A DNA stretch of 64,000 bases, taken from NCBI GenBank assembly GCA_033851955.1, contig JAWSVK010000022.1:31229-95228 (forward strand), given 5' to 3'. The translations under genes were made by a program, and so were the position numbers. The stretch's first letter is position 1; the number at the start of each line of letters is the position of its first letter. The DNA comes from Profundibacter sp033851955 (GTDB taxonomy: Bacteria; Pseudomonadota; Alphaproteobacteria; Rhodobacterales; Rhodobacteraceae). Positions 8,785-17,742 of this stretch are shown here, in pieces. The notes under the pieces were generated by a model, which ran no database searches, had not been told where the DNA came from, and worked only from the letters and a program-made list of their open reading frames with translations.

Positions 8785-9585
8785 ATGCGCATTCTGATTA
8801 CAAACGACGACGGCATCAACGCGCCGGGCCTTTTAACCCTATTGCATATCGCAACCGAAATCGCCGGTCCGGACGGCGAAGTCTGGACCGTGGCGCCTGC
8901 ATTTGAGCAATCTGGCGTCGGCCATTGCATTTCCTACACCCACCCGATGATGATCGCCCAACTGGGCGAGCGCCGCTTTGCCGCCGAAGGTTCGCCCGCT
9001 GATTGCGTGCTTGCTGGCCTGCACGACGTGATGAAAGAAACCCCACCTGACTTGATCCTGTCTGGCGTCAACCGTGGCAACAACGCCGCCGAAAACACGC
9101 TCTATTCCGGCACCATCGGTGGCGCGATGGAGGGCGCTCTTCAAGGCGTGCCAGCGATTGCTTTGTCGCAATACTTTGGGCAAGAAAACGCCGATCTGGA
9201 TGATCCGTTTGAAGCCGCCGCCATGCACGGAGCCGACACGGTGCGTGCAATTTTGGCTGCAACCCCGCCCCAAACCGAAGATTATCGCCTGTTTCACAGC
9301 GTCAATTTCCCGCCCGTTTCGGCCACCGCTGTGAAGGGCATGAAATCCACGCCGCAAGGGTTTCGCCGCGATGTGAAATTCGGCATTGAGCCACATTTCG
9401 CCCCCTCAGGACGCAAGTTTTTGTGGATCAAAGGCGGCGCGCAACACACCCCGACCCTGCCCGGCACAGACGTGGCGGCCAACCTGGATGGCTACATCTC
9501 AATCACCCCTATGCGGGCCGATTTGACGGCACATGATGCGTTAGCTGATTTACAGATCTCACTAGACGGATCCCAAACCAAATGA
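8785..9585 (+). CDS. surE: 5'/3'-nucleotidase SurE
   Basis: A full-length SurE of about 266 residues, a metal-dependent nucleoside monophosphatase. The N-terminus MRILITNDDGINAPGL contains the diagnostic NDDG metal site, and PDLILSGVNRGNNAAENTLY carries the SGxNxGxN element. The ATG at 8785 is the natural start, because an in-frame extension to 8713 runs into the boundary repeat region. The stop overlaps pcm in ATGA (9582-9585). surE-pcm-nlpD is a widespread stress/survival cluster. Confidence 0.96.
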   Translation: MRILITNDDGINAPGLLTLLHIATEIAGPDGEVWTVAPAFEQSGVGHCISYTHPMMIAQLGERRFAAEGSPADCVLAGLHDVMKETPPDLILSGVNRGNNAAENTLYSGTIGGAMEGALQGVPAIALSQYFGQENADLDDPFEAAAMHGADTVRAILAATPPQTEDYRLFHSVNFPPVSATAVKGMKSTPQGFRRDVKFGIEPHFAPSGRKFLWIKGGAQHTPTLPGTDVAANLDGYISITPMRADLTAHDALADLQISLDGSQTK

Positions 9586-10220
9586 AGAATGCCGAGCGCA
9601 AAATGCAATTCCTTTTTGCCTTGCGTTCCAAGGGGGTAACCGATGCACGGGTGCTTTCGGCGATGGAGACGATTGATCGCGGATACTTTGTCAAAGGGCT
9701 GTTTGAGAACCGCACATATGAAGATATGCCGCTGCCAATCGCTTGCGGGCAAACCATCAGCCAGCCCTCTGTCGTCGGGCTGATGACGCAGGCCTTAAAG
9801 GTGCAACCGCGCGACAAGGTTTTAGAGGTTGGCACCGGTTCTGGCTATCAGGCCGCGATCCTCAGCCAATTGGCGCGCAGGGTCTATACGGTTGACCGTT
9901 TCAGCCGTTTGGTGCGCGAAGCCTCGGCCGTTTTTCGCAAGCTGGATCTGAGCAATGTCACCGCTTTTACCGCTGACGGCTCGCATGGTCTGCCAGACCA
10001 AGCGCCATTTGACCGTATCATCGTTACAGCAGCCGCCGAGGATACGCCCGGGCCCCTCTTGGCGCAGCTGAAAATAGGCGGTATCATGGTGTTGCCTGTG
10101 GGTCAGGGGCAAACCGTGCAAAGTCTGATCAAGGTGACGCGCCTTGAAACCGGCTTTGACTATGACGAAATTAGACCTGTGCGATTTGTCCCCCTGCTTG
10201 AGGGGTTGGGCAAAGAGTAA
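9582..10220 (+). CDS. pcm: Protein-L-isoaspartate O-methyltransferase
   Basis: A 212-residue Pcm that uses SAM to methylate isoaspartyl residues in damaged proteins, initiating their repair. The N-terminal ESLPIA-like element reads YEDMPLPIACGQTISQPSVV, and SAM-binding motif I is KVLEVGTGSGYQAAIL. PFDRIIVTAAAEDTP is the family's motif II region. It overlaps surE by 4 bases and is followed by the nlpD-like gene, as in many proteobacteria. Confidence 0.95.
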   Translation: MKNAERKMQFLFALRSKGVTDARVLSAMETIDRGYFVKGLFENRTYEDMPLPIACGQTISQPSVVGLMTQALKVQPRDKVLEVGTGSGYQAAILSQLARRVYTVDRFSRLVREASAVFRKLDLSNVTAFTADGSHGLPDQAPFDRIIVTAAAEDTPGPLLAQLKIGGIMVLPVGQGQTVQSLIKVTRLETGFDYDEIRPVRFVPLLEGLGKE

Positions 10221-10281
10221 AGACGAGCGGAATGTAATTAAATGCCCGGACACACGGGCAGTGATTTTGAGGATAGAGCAA

Positions 10282-11466
10282 ATGGCAAAACGCCACACGG
10301 CCCCAAAGCGGGCTTTGACAATGCGGACATTGTTTGCCGGCGTTGCATTGACTGCAATGGGGGCATTAACGGGTTGTGACAATCTGGACTTTGATTTGCG
10401 CAACAATTTTGGCAATGCGCCGGATACCTCTAACGCCGCAAGGCAAGCCACGGCCCCGCGCCCCAAGGCAGATGATCGCGGCATCATTTCCTATCCGAAT
10501 TATCAAGTCGCTGTGGCGCGGCGTAACGACACTGTGTCGAGTGTCGCCAGCCGAGTTGGGTTAGATGCGGCAGAGCTTGCTCGTTATAATGGTGTGAAAG
10601 TCGATACCAAATTGCGCAGTGGCGAAATCATCGCCCTGCCAAAACGTGTGAGCGAACCGTCACTGGCCACAGGCGCCGTCACCACTGGACCGTTGCAGCC
10701 TGAGCCCGTCGACATCACCACCTTGGCCGGTGGCGCCATTCAGCGGGCAGGTAACGGCAGCGCCACGCCAGCGACCCCCAACACGCCATCCGGCATCGAG
10801 CCTGTGCGTCATAAAGTCGAGCGCGGCGAGACTGCCTATTCGATTTCACGGCTTTATAATGTCTCTGTGCGCTCGCTTGCGGAATGGAACGGGCTGGGTG
10901 CGAACCTGTCTGTGCGCGACGGGCAGTATTTGCTGATCCCGGTCGCCACTGCCACGGTATCAGATGCGTCCTCCGCTCCCTCTGAACCGGGAACGGGCAC
11001 TCAGACGCCTGTACCGCCAAGCGCAACCAAGCCGCTACCAGATGAGGTAACGACCGCGAAACCAGCGCCCACACCCGCCTCGCCCGATTTAGGCGGGCAA
11101 AGCACAGCGGCGTCCAGCAACGCCAGATTGCTCTATCCGGTTCAGGGCAACATCATTCGCGCTTACTCGAGCAAAAGCGATGGCATCGACATTGCCTCAA
11201 CGGCAGGCACTTCGGTGAAAGCCGCCGACGCGGGCACCGTGGCCGCGATCACACGTGACACCGAACAAGTGCCTATTCTGGTGATCCGTCACAAAGATAA
11301 TCTGCTGACGATCTATGCCAATGTGGACGCGATCAGCGTTAAAAAGGGCGACCGTGTCAGCCGTGGGCAAAGCATCGCCAAAGTGCGAGCCGCCAACCCA
11401 GCGTTTGTGCATTTTGAAGTGCGCAAGGATTTCGACAGCGTTGATCCTATTCCCTATCTGGAATAG
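10282..11466 (+). CDS. nlpD: NlpD-like LysM/M23 lipoprotein with degenerate peptidase site
   Basis: About 394 residues: a lipoprotein signal peptide ending in the lipobox LTGC, two LysM peptidoglycan-binding domains (one about residues 75-120, one starting at VRHKVERGETAYSISRLYNV), a Pro/Thr-rich linker and a C-terminal M23/LytM domain. The M23 zinc site is incomplete. The first His position reads SDGIDIAS instead of HxGxDI, and the HxH motif reads FVHFEVR with one His. It probably regulates amidases, as NlpD/EnvC do, rather than cutting peptidoglycan. The ATG at 10282 has GAGGA about 8 bases upstream; an internal ATG at 10321 also precedes the signal peptide. Confidence 0.88.
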   Translation: MAKRHTAPKRALTMRTLFAGVALTAMGALTGCDNLDFDLRNNFGNAPDTSNAARQATAPRPKADDRGIISYPNYQVAVARRNDTVSSVASRVGLDAAELARYNGVKVDTKLRSGEIIALPKRVSEPSLATGAVTTGPLQPEPVDITTLAGGAIQRAGNGSATPATPNTPSGIEPVRHKVERGETAYSISRLYNVSVRSLAEWNGLGANLSVRDGQYLLIPVATATVSDASSAPSEPGTGTQTPVPPSATKPLPDEVTTAKPAPTPASPDLGGQSTAASSNARLLYPVQGNIIRAYSSKSDGIDIASTAGTSVKAADAGTVAAITRDTEQVPILVIRHKDNLLTIYANVDAISVKKGDRVSRGQSIAKVRAANPAFVHFEVRKDFDSVDPIPYLE

Positions 11467-11544
11467 CTCATCAGTCCTTACGGCCTTCTTCGCAACCCAA
11501 CGGCAGGGCAGCGTAACGAAAAGTGCCCTCACGGGCACGATGAG
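11467..11544. repeat. Inverted-repeat element between convergent genes
   Basis: The gap between nlpD (+) and the DUF815 gene (-) starts with CTCATC (11467-11472) and ends with GATGAG (11539-11544). A nested hairpin GTGCCC-TCAC-GGGCAC lies at 11523-11538. It resembles the 21800 element upstream of prfC and may act as a bidirectional terminator, although no clear T-run is present. Confidence 0.5.
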
Positions 11545-11555
11545 TGGCTGCAATC

Positions 11556-12395
11556 CTAGACTTTGACGCCCCTGCGCCCCGCTAAATCGGTGAAATACTG
11601 CCATGCAACGCGACCAGATCGGCTGCCCCTTGTGGCGGACCATTCGATCGCTTCAGCACGCAGGGTTTGGGCATCAATTTCAAGGCCATGCGCGTCGCAG
11701 TAGCCTTTGATCATCTCAAGATACTCGTCTTGGCTGCAGGGATGAAAACCCAGCCACAAGCCAAACCTGTCTGACAGCGACACTTTCTCCTCAACCGCCT
11801 CGGAGGGGTTGATTGCCGAGCCGCGTTCGTTTTCGATCATATCACGTGGCATCAGGTGACGCCGATTAGAGGTAGCGTAGAACACCACATTCTCGGGCCG
11901 CCCCACGACGCCGCCATCCAGCACCGCCTTTAAAGATTTATAATGCTCGTCATCATGCGAAAACGACAGATCGTCGCAAAATAGCAAAAACCTTGCCTCG
12001 GATGAGCGCAACAGTGCCAAAAGGCGCCCCAAACTGGGCAGGTCCTCGCGTTGCACTTCGACGATTTTCAGGCCAAACCCCTGTTGCAGCACAGCCGCAT
12101 GGATCGCCTTGACCAGCGATGATTTCCCCATGCCGCGCGCACCCCACAATAGAGCGTTGTTGGCGGGCAACCCACGGGCAAAACGCTGCGTGTTTTCCAG
12201 CAAAGTATCGCGAGAACGACCAATTCCGACCAACAGGTTCAGAGCCACGCGGTTTACCTTGGCGACAGGCTCCAGACGGTCCGGCGCGGTGTGCCACACG
12301 AAGGCGTCAGCGGCGTCGAAATCGGGTGCCGAGGCAGCAGGCGGGTTAATCCGCTCTAGAGCCTGCGCAATCCGTATCAGGGCCGCTTCATTCAC
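11556..12395 (-). CDS. DUF815-family ATP-binding protein
   Basis: A 279-residue AAA-type ATPase of the DUF815 family. Walker A is LLWGARGMGKSSLVKAI, Walker B is FLLFCDDLSFS, and a sensor-like segment VVFYATSNRRHLMPRD follows. The typical later motif LSDRFGLWLGFHPCSQDEYL is present. No biochemical role is established for the family. The start overlaps the tatC stop in ATGA (12392-12395), so it is the last gene of the tatA-tatB-tatC unit in this lineage. Length is normal for the family. Confidence 0.88.
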   Translation of the reverse strand: MNEAALIRIAQALERINPPAASAPDFDAADAFVWHTAPDRLEPVAKVNRVALNLLVGIGRSRDTLLENTQRFARGLPANNALLWGARGMGKSSLVKAIHAAVLQQGFGLKIVEVQREDLPSLGRLLALLRSSEARFLLFCDDLSFSHDDEHYKSLKAVLDGGVVGRPENVVFYATSNRRHLMPRDMIENERGSAINPSEAVEEKVSLSDRFGLWLGFHPCSQDEYLEMIKGYCDAHGLEIDAQTLRAEAIEWSATRGSRSGRVAWQYFTDLAGRRGVKV

Positions 12396-13321
12396 GTGTC
12401 GCCCTCTTTAGCATCGCCCTCATCTTCATCGTCGTCGGAATCATCATCATCGTCGTCGTCAAACCACACACCTTCTGCCCGCAGCTTGGCTTCGCGTTTT
12501 TTCTCGACGTAAGCCACCAGATGAATCGAAATTTCATAAAGACCGTAGACGACGACAAACAAGATAAGCTGTGTCATAACATCTGGTGGTGTGACCAGAG
12601 CCGCCAAAAGAAGAATGCCCACGATCGCATATTTACGCACATTGCGCAGCCCCTCAGCGGTCACCAACCCTGCCTTGCCCATCAGGGTCAATAACACTGG
12701 AAGCTGAAAGCAAAGGCCAAACGCGACGATCATTTTCAGTGTAATATCAAGGGTTTCATTTACCTTACCTTGAAATACAATCGAAATTCCGCCAGTCTCA
12801 CTGATTGCCTCACTGGAGGCGGCTATGGATTCCGTTGCCTTGTCACCAATAAACGCTGAAAACACAGAGGACGCATCAGAGAAGCCCAAAAAGAAGTTCA
12901 TCGCCAGCGGGATCACCACATAATGGGCAAATGACGCGCCAAGAAGGAACAGCAAAGGCGACGCTATGATGAAAGGTAAAAAGGCTGATTTTTCGTTTTT
13001 ATATAGCCCTGGCGCCACAAACCGCCAAAGCTGATTGGCGATCACCGGCGACGCTAAGCCAAGCCCGAACACCATCGATATTCGGATCAGGGTAAAGAAA
13101 TATTCCTGAGGCGCCGTGAAAATCATCACCGGGTTCGGGTCCCCCAATTCACGCATGGTTTTTTCTATCGGGGCGAGCAGAAAATCTAGAATCCAGCCAC
13201 CGAACGAAAAACAAATGACCATCGCAACGACAAATGCCACCACCGATTTGATCAGCCGATCACGCAGCTCTGCTAGGTGCTCGATCAGCGGTGCTGTAGA
13301 TTCTTCAACCTCGTCGGTCAT
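12392..13321 (-). CDS. tatC: Sec-independent protein translocase TatC
   Basis: TatC, the multispanning receptor of the twin-arginine translocase, which exports folded proteins. It has six hydrophobic segments, the N-terminal PLIEHLAELRDRLIKS motif, and the FxxEPxFF-like region here as IMIFTAPQEYFFTLIRI. At 309 residues it is longer than E. coli TatC, through an acidic Asp-rich C-terminal tail after the last helix. Its start overlaps the tatB stop (ATGA), and its stop overlaps the DUF815 ATPase start, indicating coupled translation. Confidence 0.96.
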   Translation of the reverse strand: MTDEVEESTAPLIEHLAELRDRLIKSVVAFVVAMVICFSFGGWILDFLLAPIEKTMRELGDPNPVMIFTAPQEYFFTLIRISMVFGLGLASPVIANQLWRFVAPGLYKNEKSAFLPFIIASPLLFLLGASFAHYVVIPLAMNFFLGFSDASSVFSAFIGDKATESIAASSEAISETGGISIVFQGKVNETLDITLKMIVAFGLCFQLPVLLTLMGKAGLVTAEGLRNVRKYAIVGILLLAALVTPPDVMTQLILFVVVYGLYEISIHLVAYVEKKREAKLRAEGVWFDDDDDDDSDDDEDEGDAKEGDT

Positions 13322-13875
13322 GATTTGGCACTCGTTTTAGGTTTGGATTTAGCGGCACGTGGCTTGGCGGCCTTAGGTTTGGCAGCCGCTTTTGGTTTGG
13401 CGGCAGCTTTTGGTTTGGCAGCCGCTTTAGGCTTGGCTGCGGATTTAGGCTTGGCTGTTGCGGATTTCGCAGCAGGTTTCGTCGCTTTGGCTGCGGTGAC
13501 CTTAGCAGCACCGGCTTTCGCCTTAGCTGTGGCCGCCTTCGTCGCCTTGGCCTCGGCGGCCTTGGTCTCGGCGGCCTTTTTCTTGGACTCAGGTGCCATC
13601 GGATCCCAGTCTTCGAACTTGCTCGCTACATCATCCAACGCGTCCAGTCCTAGACCCTTTTTCGACGTTGCATCTTTCAAATCCTTTGCAACATCCTTGA
13701 CGCCAGTCTCGTCTGCGGCGTCGTTCATGGCGCTTTGAAATTCACGCGCCATGCCTTTGGCCTTGCCGGTAAACCGGCCAACCGTGCGAAACATTCCAGG
13801 CAAATCTTTTGGGCCCACAACGATCAACGCCACAACGCCAATTACCAACAGCTCGGTCATACCGATGTCAAACAT
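13318..13875 (-). CDS. tatB: Sec-independent protein translocase TatB
   Basis: TatB forms the substrate-binding complex with TatC. One N-terminal membrane helix (MFDIGMTELLVIGVVALIVVGP) is followed by the hinge and amphipathic helix (KDLPGMFRTVGRFTGKAKGM), both typical of the family. The last 75 or so residues are a Lys/Ala/Pro-rich low-complexity tail with repeating AAAKPK units, making the protein longer (185 residues) than a minimal TatB. Similar tails occur in NuoE and its neighbour in this window. The gene follows tatA by 39 bp and overlaps tatC. Confidence 0.95.
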   Translation of the reverse strand: MFDIGMTELLVIGVVALIVVGPKDLPGMFRTVGRFTGKAKGMAREFQSAMNDAADETGVKDVAKDLKDATSKKGLGLDALDDVASKFEDWDPMAPESKKKAAETKAAEAKATKAATAKAKAGAAKVTAAKATKPAAKSATAKPKSAAKPKAAAKPKAAAKPKAAAKPKAAKPRAAKSKPKTSAKS

Positions 13876-13914
13876 ATGCGATCCGCCTGTGTCCGGTGAA
13901 ATAAACCTGGGTGA

Positions 13915-14133
13915 TTAAACTTCGTCTTTCGACTTTTCTTCTTCAGGCGTCACGTCTTTGGCGGCCTCAGCAGTGTCTTCCAGCTCTTTCTTGCCTTCGC
14001 TCACGCCTTTTTTGAAGGATGAGATGCCCTTGCCCACTTCGCCCATCAGGCCCGATATTTTGCCCCGGCCGAACAGCACAAGCACCACAACAGCAATTAC
14101 CAAGAACCCCATAGGGCCAATATTATTCAGCAT
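13915..14133 (-). CDS. tatA: Sec-independent protein translocase TatA
   Basis: A TatA pore-forming subunit of about 72 residues: a short N-terminus MLNNIGPMGFL, one hydrophobic helix VIAVVVLVLFGRGKI, then an amphipathic helix with LMGEVGKGISSFKKGV and an acidic tail. The ATG at 14133 is chosen because GGAG lies 6 bases before it and the family begins directly ahead of the membrane helix. The first gene of the minus-strand tatABC-DUF815 operon; its promoter probably lies in 14134-14342, shared divergently with the next gene. Confidence 0.93.
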   Translation of the reverse strand: MLNNIGPMGFLVIAVVVLVLFGRGKISGLMGEVGKGISSFKKGVSEGKKELEDTAEAAKDVTPEEEKSKDEV

Positions 14134-14342
14134 AGTCTTCTCCAATGTCAGGATGTCCAAGTGGGCGGACAAAAATTTCACCATCAGTATGTATGGCCAA
14201 TGCGCCCAAGATCAAAGGGGGAAACCACACTAATTCAGCGCATTTCGGCGGGTTTTGCGCCGTCAGAATGTCAACTGACAGGTCCATGTCAGGAGTGGGG
14301 CGCTATCAAAGGGCACGAATCAAACAAATAAAAGGAAATATC

Positions 14343-14723
14343 ATGCGATTCTCTCTTTCACCTTTGGCGCAAATTGCCCTGCCCTTTGCCCCTGCCGACA
14401 ACGCCCGTGCGGCTGGTGCCTCCCCGATTGTGGCCGAAATTGCCAGTTTTCAGTTGAACGAAGGCATCACAGACGCCGATTTTATCGAGATCAGCAAAGC
14501 CAGCGAGGCTTTCGTTGCGGCTGCTGAGGGGTTCATCTCCCGTAAACTCTCAAAGGGCGAGGACGGCGTTTGGACCGATTATGTGCTGTGGCAAGACATG
14601 AACGCAGCCCAAGTGGCCGGAAAAGCTTTTTTTGAGCAAGACTTTTGCCAGACTCTCATGGCGGCGATCGATTCAGACACAGTGCTGATGCGCCATCAAC
14701 ATGTGCTATGGCAAATGGAGTAA
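14343..14723 (+). CDS. ABM-like (dimeric alpha-beta barrel) small protein
   Basis: A protein of about 126 residues. After about 28 residues that may be a weak leader, SPIVAEIASFQLNEGITDADF begins a ferredoxin-like domain that resembles the antibiotic biosynthesis monooxygenase (ABM) or EthD group, ending in HQHVLWQME. AAGSPI-type beta strand, FISRKLSKGEDGVWTDYVLW and KAFFEQDF are the matching elements. The ATG at 14343 follows AAGGA by 7 bases. No catalytic assignment is possible. It lies upstream of, and in the same direction as, a WYL regulator that may control it. Confidence 0.65.
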   Translation: MRFSLSPLAQIALPFAPADNARAAGASPIVAEIASFQLNEGITDADFIEISKASEAFVAAAEGFISRKLSKGEDGVWTDYVLWQDMNAAQVAGKAFFEQDFCQTLMAAIDSDTVLMRHQHVLWQME

Positions 14724-14761
14724 CGCTTGACCTCGGCCCATAGGTCAGGGAGTTTGCGCCC

Positions 14762-15439
14762 ATGCGCCGCACTGACCGCCTTTTTGAAATGATCCAGATC
14801 CTGCGCGACGGGCGTTTGCACCGCGCGCAGGACATGGCGGACCGTTTGGAAGTCTCTGTGCGCACGATCTACCGCGACATGGACACTTTGGTGGCGTCAG
14901 GCGTGCCGGTCGAGGGCGAACGCGGGCTGGGCTATATGATGACAGCGGCCATCACCCTGCCCCCTTTGAACCTGACGATGACCGAACTTGAGGCGTTTCA
15001 TCTGGGCATGGATATCGTCGCCAAGGCCACGGATAAAGATCTGGCCGATGCCGCCAAATCGCTGGTCGCCAAAATTGACGTGGTGTTGCCCGAAGACCGA
15101 GCTGCGCCCGCATCAGGCTGGGGTTTTGCGGTCTACCCGTTTGAAGACGCGGCGAAAGGGTTCAAATATATGCCAACCCTGCGGGCCGCGATCCGGATGC
15201 AGCATAAGGTGCAGATTGGTTACAAAAACGAAGCCGATGAGATTTCGGAGCGGATTTTGCGCCCATTGCAGTTGGAATATTGGGGCCGGGTTTGGACGCT
15301 GACGTCATGGTGCGAATTGCGCGACGATTTCAGGGTGTTTCGGGTCGACCGGATGCAGGAGGTGGCGGTGTTACCGTCGCAGTTTGGCGATGATGTGGGT
15401 AAGACATTATCGGATTATTTGCATCAGCTGGGGGAATAG
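14762..15439 (+). CDS. HTH/WYL-domain transcriptional regulator (YafY type)
   Basis: A 225-residue regulator with an N-terminal DeoR-type HTH (RTDRLFEMIQILRDGRLHRA, then LEVSVRTIYRDMDTLVASG) and a C-terminal WYL domain (ILRPLQLEYWGRVWTLTSWCELRDDFRVFRVDRM). WYL domains sense ligands, often nucleotides or DNA fragments. The YafY/PafC-like layout is complete. Its target is unknown; the ABM-like gene 38 bp upstream is the natural candidate. It ends convergent with an ABC ATPase. Confidence 0.88.
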   Translation: MRRTDRLFEMIQILRDGRLHRAQDMADRLEVSVRTIYRDMDTLVASGVPVEGERGLGYMMTAAITLPPLNLTMTELEAFHLGMDIVAKATDKDLADAAKSLVAKIDVVLPEDRAAPASGWGFAVYPFEDAAKGFKYMPTLRAAIRMQHKVQIGYKNEADEISERILRPLQLEYWGRVWTLTSWCELRDDFRVFRVDRMQEVAVLPSQFGDDVGKTLSDYLHQLGE

Positions 15440-15485
15440 AGAATCTATGCGCTCCGCGCGGGGATATTTGTAGAACAAAAATGGG
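15438..15485. repeat. Boundary repeat, diverged copy in convergent gap
   Basis: Read on the minus strand this gap contains TTTGTTCTACAAATATCCCC followed by a GC-rich GCGCGGAGCGC stem and an A/T-rich end. The layout resembles the 8639, 49978 and 52972 copies (T-rich run, ATAYCC, GC hairpin). It may terminate both converging genes. Confidence 0.4.
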
Positions 15486-15486
15486 G

Positions 15487-16581
15487 TTAGGGTGTTTTGG
15501 GGAACACAAAACAGCGGTCGCGTGGCAGGGTGAGCCACATGATGGTATCCGCGTTGGGAAGGAAGACAGAGGGCACGGTGGCTTTTAGAATTGAACCATC
15601 AGCCTCCATGCGAAATTCAACCAGACTTTCGCGGCCCATGAAACGGGCCCGCATCACTCGGGCCTTTGCGGCCACCCCGTCGCGGGCGGTTGGGCGTGGG
15701 CCACGGCCAGCCCGATCAAAGTCGATTCTGATATGTTGCGGGCGGCTGACGATCTCGACCTGCGTGCCATCAGCGACACCTGGGGCGAGGAATTGACCGA
15801 AAGGTGTTTCGGTCAACGCACCTTTAACAGTGCCTTCTATCACATTGATATCTGAGAAAAAATCGGCTGCTTTTTTATCGAACGGGCGGTTGTAGATGTT
15901 GTAGGGTGCGCCTTGCTGGACGATCTTGCCATCTCGCATCAAAGCGATTTCATCGGCCATGCGCATCGCTTCATCAGGTTCGTGAGTGACCAGCAACACG
16001 GCAGCGCCCTCTTCTTTGAGCAGGTCCAGTGTTTCGTCACGGATGCCGTCGCGCAAACGGTTATCAAGGCCGGAAAATGGCTCGTCCATCAGCATTATCT
16101 TGGGTCGCGGCGCCAAGGCGCGGGCCAATGCAACACGTTGTTGTTCACCACCCGACAGTTGGTGCGGATGGTCATTGGCGTGATGGGTCATTCCGACGCG
16201 ATCCAGCAATTCGTTGATGCGGGCCGTGTTTTCATCCCCGCCGCGCGGCAGGCCAAACCCGACATTCTGGGCCACATTTAGGTGTGGGAACAGTGCGAAA
16301 TCTTGAAACATCAACCCGATAGAACGGCCCTCGGGCGGCACCCGAAACACGGTGTCGCAGACCAAATCGCCATCAGCGTATATTTCGCCGCTGTCTTGCA
16401 TTTCGACGCCCGCGATGATGCGTAATGTGGTGGATTTGCCGCAACCAGACGGCCCCAAAAGGCAGGTCACTTGGCCAGGCATCACCTGTAGCGACACATC
16501 ATCCACCACCTGCCGCCCGCCATAGGCGCGGCTGATGTTCTTGATCTCAAGGCGCGGATTTATCGCTGCCACGTCGTTCAT
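15487..16581 (-). CDS. ABC transporter ATP-binding protein, FbpC/PotA type
   Basis: A 364-residue ATPase of the iron(III)/spermidine/sulfate importer class. Walker A is LLGPSGCGKSTTLR, the signature is LSGGEQQRVALARAL, Walker B is IMLMDEPFSGLD, the H-loop is LLVTHEPDEAMRMAD, and a C-terminal TOBE-like region from about residue 240 carries VEIVSRPQHIRI. FbpC-like proteins energise ferric ion uptake, but no permease or binding protein is adjacent, so the substrate is open. A GTG three codons in (16572) has AGAGGA at a better distance and may be the true start. Confidence 0.85.
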   Translation of the reverse strand: MNDVAAINPRLEIKNISRAYGGRQVVDDVSLQVMPGQVTCLLGPSGCGKSTTLRIIAGVEMQDSGEIYADGDLVCDTVFRVPPEGRSIGLMFQDFALFPHLNVAQNVGFGLPRGGDENTARINELLDRVGMTHHANDHPHQLSGGEQQRVALARALAPRPKIMLMDEPFSGLDNRLRDGIRDETLDLLKEEGAAVLLVTHEPDEAMRMADEIALMRDGKIVQQGAPYNIYNRPFDKKAADFFSDINVIEGTVKGALTETPFGQFLAPGVADGTQVEIVSRPQHIRIDFDRAGRGPRPTARDGVAAKARVMRARFMGRESLVEFRMEADGSILKATVPSVFLPNADTIMWLTLPRDRCFVFPKTP

Positions 16582-16653
16582 TCCTCTTTATACCCGATTA
16601 AAACCATCGGGATCAAAGCAGGTCGTAGCAGGCGGCGCGAACGACGACAAGTC

Positions 16654-17706
16654 CTAGCAGCAGCCACCAGAGCTGGCGGTGTCTTCGACAATTACCCCGT
16701 CAAACGGGGTTTCGCCGCCGCAATCGGCAAACAACCCGAAATGCGTATCCCACGTGCCGATGAATTCGAAATGCTGCGCAAAGCGGCTTTCGTTCAGCAT
16801 CCGGTAGGTGTTGCCGCAAACCGCGAACACCCTACCCGCTTCGATACTGTGGTGTTTATCCAGCACGAAATTCTGCGGGGCCTCGGGCAAGGTACCCTTG
16901 TAAACAACGGCTTGACCGTAGTCTTCGCAGGCGGGTTCCAAGTCCAACTTAAACAAACGATAGGTGGCCGAGGTGAAACCGATGTTGCCGACCTTGGCCT
17001 CGATTGCGGGGTTTTCGATTGTCAAAACGCGGTCCTCAACCAGACGCGGGTCAGCAAAGCCTACCCGTTTGGCGATGTTTTCAAAGTCGTTCCAATAGAG
17101 CGCTCCGGACAGGCATTCGCCGTAAAGCACCTTGTCTTTGGCCAGTGCCTCGGGCATCCGGCGATCCGCGTAAACGTCGCTGAAATACATTTCGCCACCG
17201 GGTTTTAGCAGCTGATGCACGCCACGCAGCACCGCTTCTTTGTCCAGCGCGAGGTTCAGCACACAGTTCGAGACGATGATGTCAAAGCTGCCCGCCTCCA
17301 GCGGTAATTTGTCCAACTCTTCGATCAGACCTTTGTGGAATTCGGTGTTGGGCTTGGCATAGCCGAACGCTTTGGCGTGAAAATCCTCATGGCTGCGGGC
17401 AACATCCAACTGCGCGTCGGTCATATCGACACCAACCACATGGCCCGTTTCCCCCACCAGCCCCGCCAAAGCATAGACATCGCGCCCCGAACCAGAACCA
17501 AGATCAAGGATACGCATGCCTTTCAGAGCATCCGGCGCGATTAGGCCGCAGCCATAGTACTTTGACAGCACCTCGTCATGAATTTTGGACAGAACCGCCT
17601 TTAGGTGATCCGGTATGTCGCCCGCCGTGCAACAAGCGTTGGTTTGCAAGTCGGCGCTGGTTTGCAGGGTCTCGCCGTAATACTCCTGCACTGATTCATG
17701 GTTCAT
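16654..17706 (-). CDS. arsM: Arsenite S-adenosylmethyltransferase ArsM
   Basis: A 350-residue SAM methyltransferase with SAM motif ILDLGSGSGRDVYAL near residues 66-80. The four cysteines used by ArsM for As(III) are present: Cys26 (NACCT), Cys53 (YYGCG), Cys148 (SNCVLNL) and Cys198 (GECLSGAL), matching the spacing of the algal enzyme. It should convert arsenite to methylated, volatile arsenicals. The C-terminus ends in SSGGCC, a likely extra metalloid-binding tail. No arsR or other ars gene lies nearby. A strong terminator at 17743-17777 separates it from the upstream SDR gene. Confidence 0.92.
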   Translation of the reverse strand: MNHESVQEYYGETLQTSADLQTNACCTAGDIPDHLKAVLSKIHDEVLSKYYGCGLIAPDALKGMRILDLGSGSGRDVYALAGLVGETGHVVGVDMTDAQLDVARSHEDFHAKAFGYAKPNTEFHKGLIEELDKLPLEAGSFDIIVSNCVLNLALDKEAVLRGVHQLLKPGGEMYFSDVYADRRMPEALAKDKVLYGECLSGALYWNDFENIAKRVGFADPRLVEDRVLTIENPAIEAKVGNIGFTSATYRLFKLDLEPACEDYGQAVVYKGTLPEAPQNFVLDKHHSIEAGRVFAVCGNTYRMLNESRFAQHFEFIGTWDTHFGLFADCGGETPFDGVIVEDTASSGGCC

Positions 17707-17742
17707 ATCGCAATCCTTTTCACGTTCACCTCTGCCCTAACG

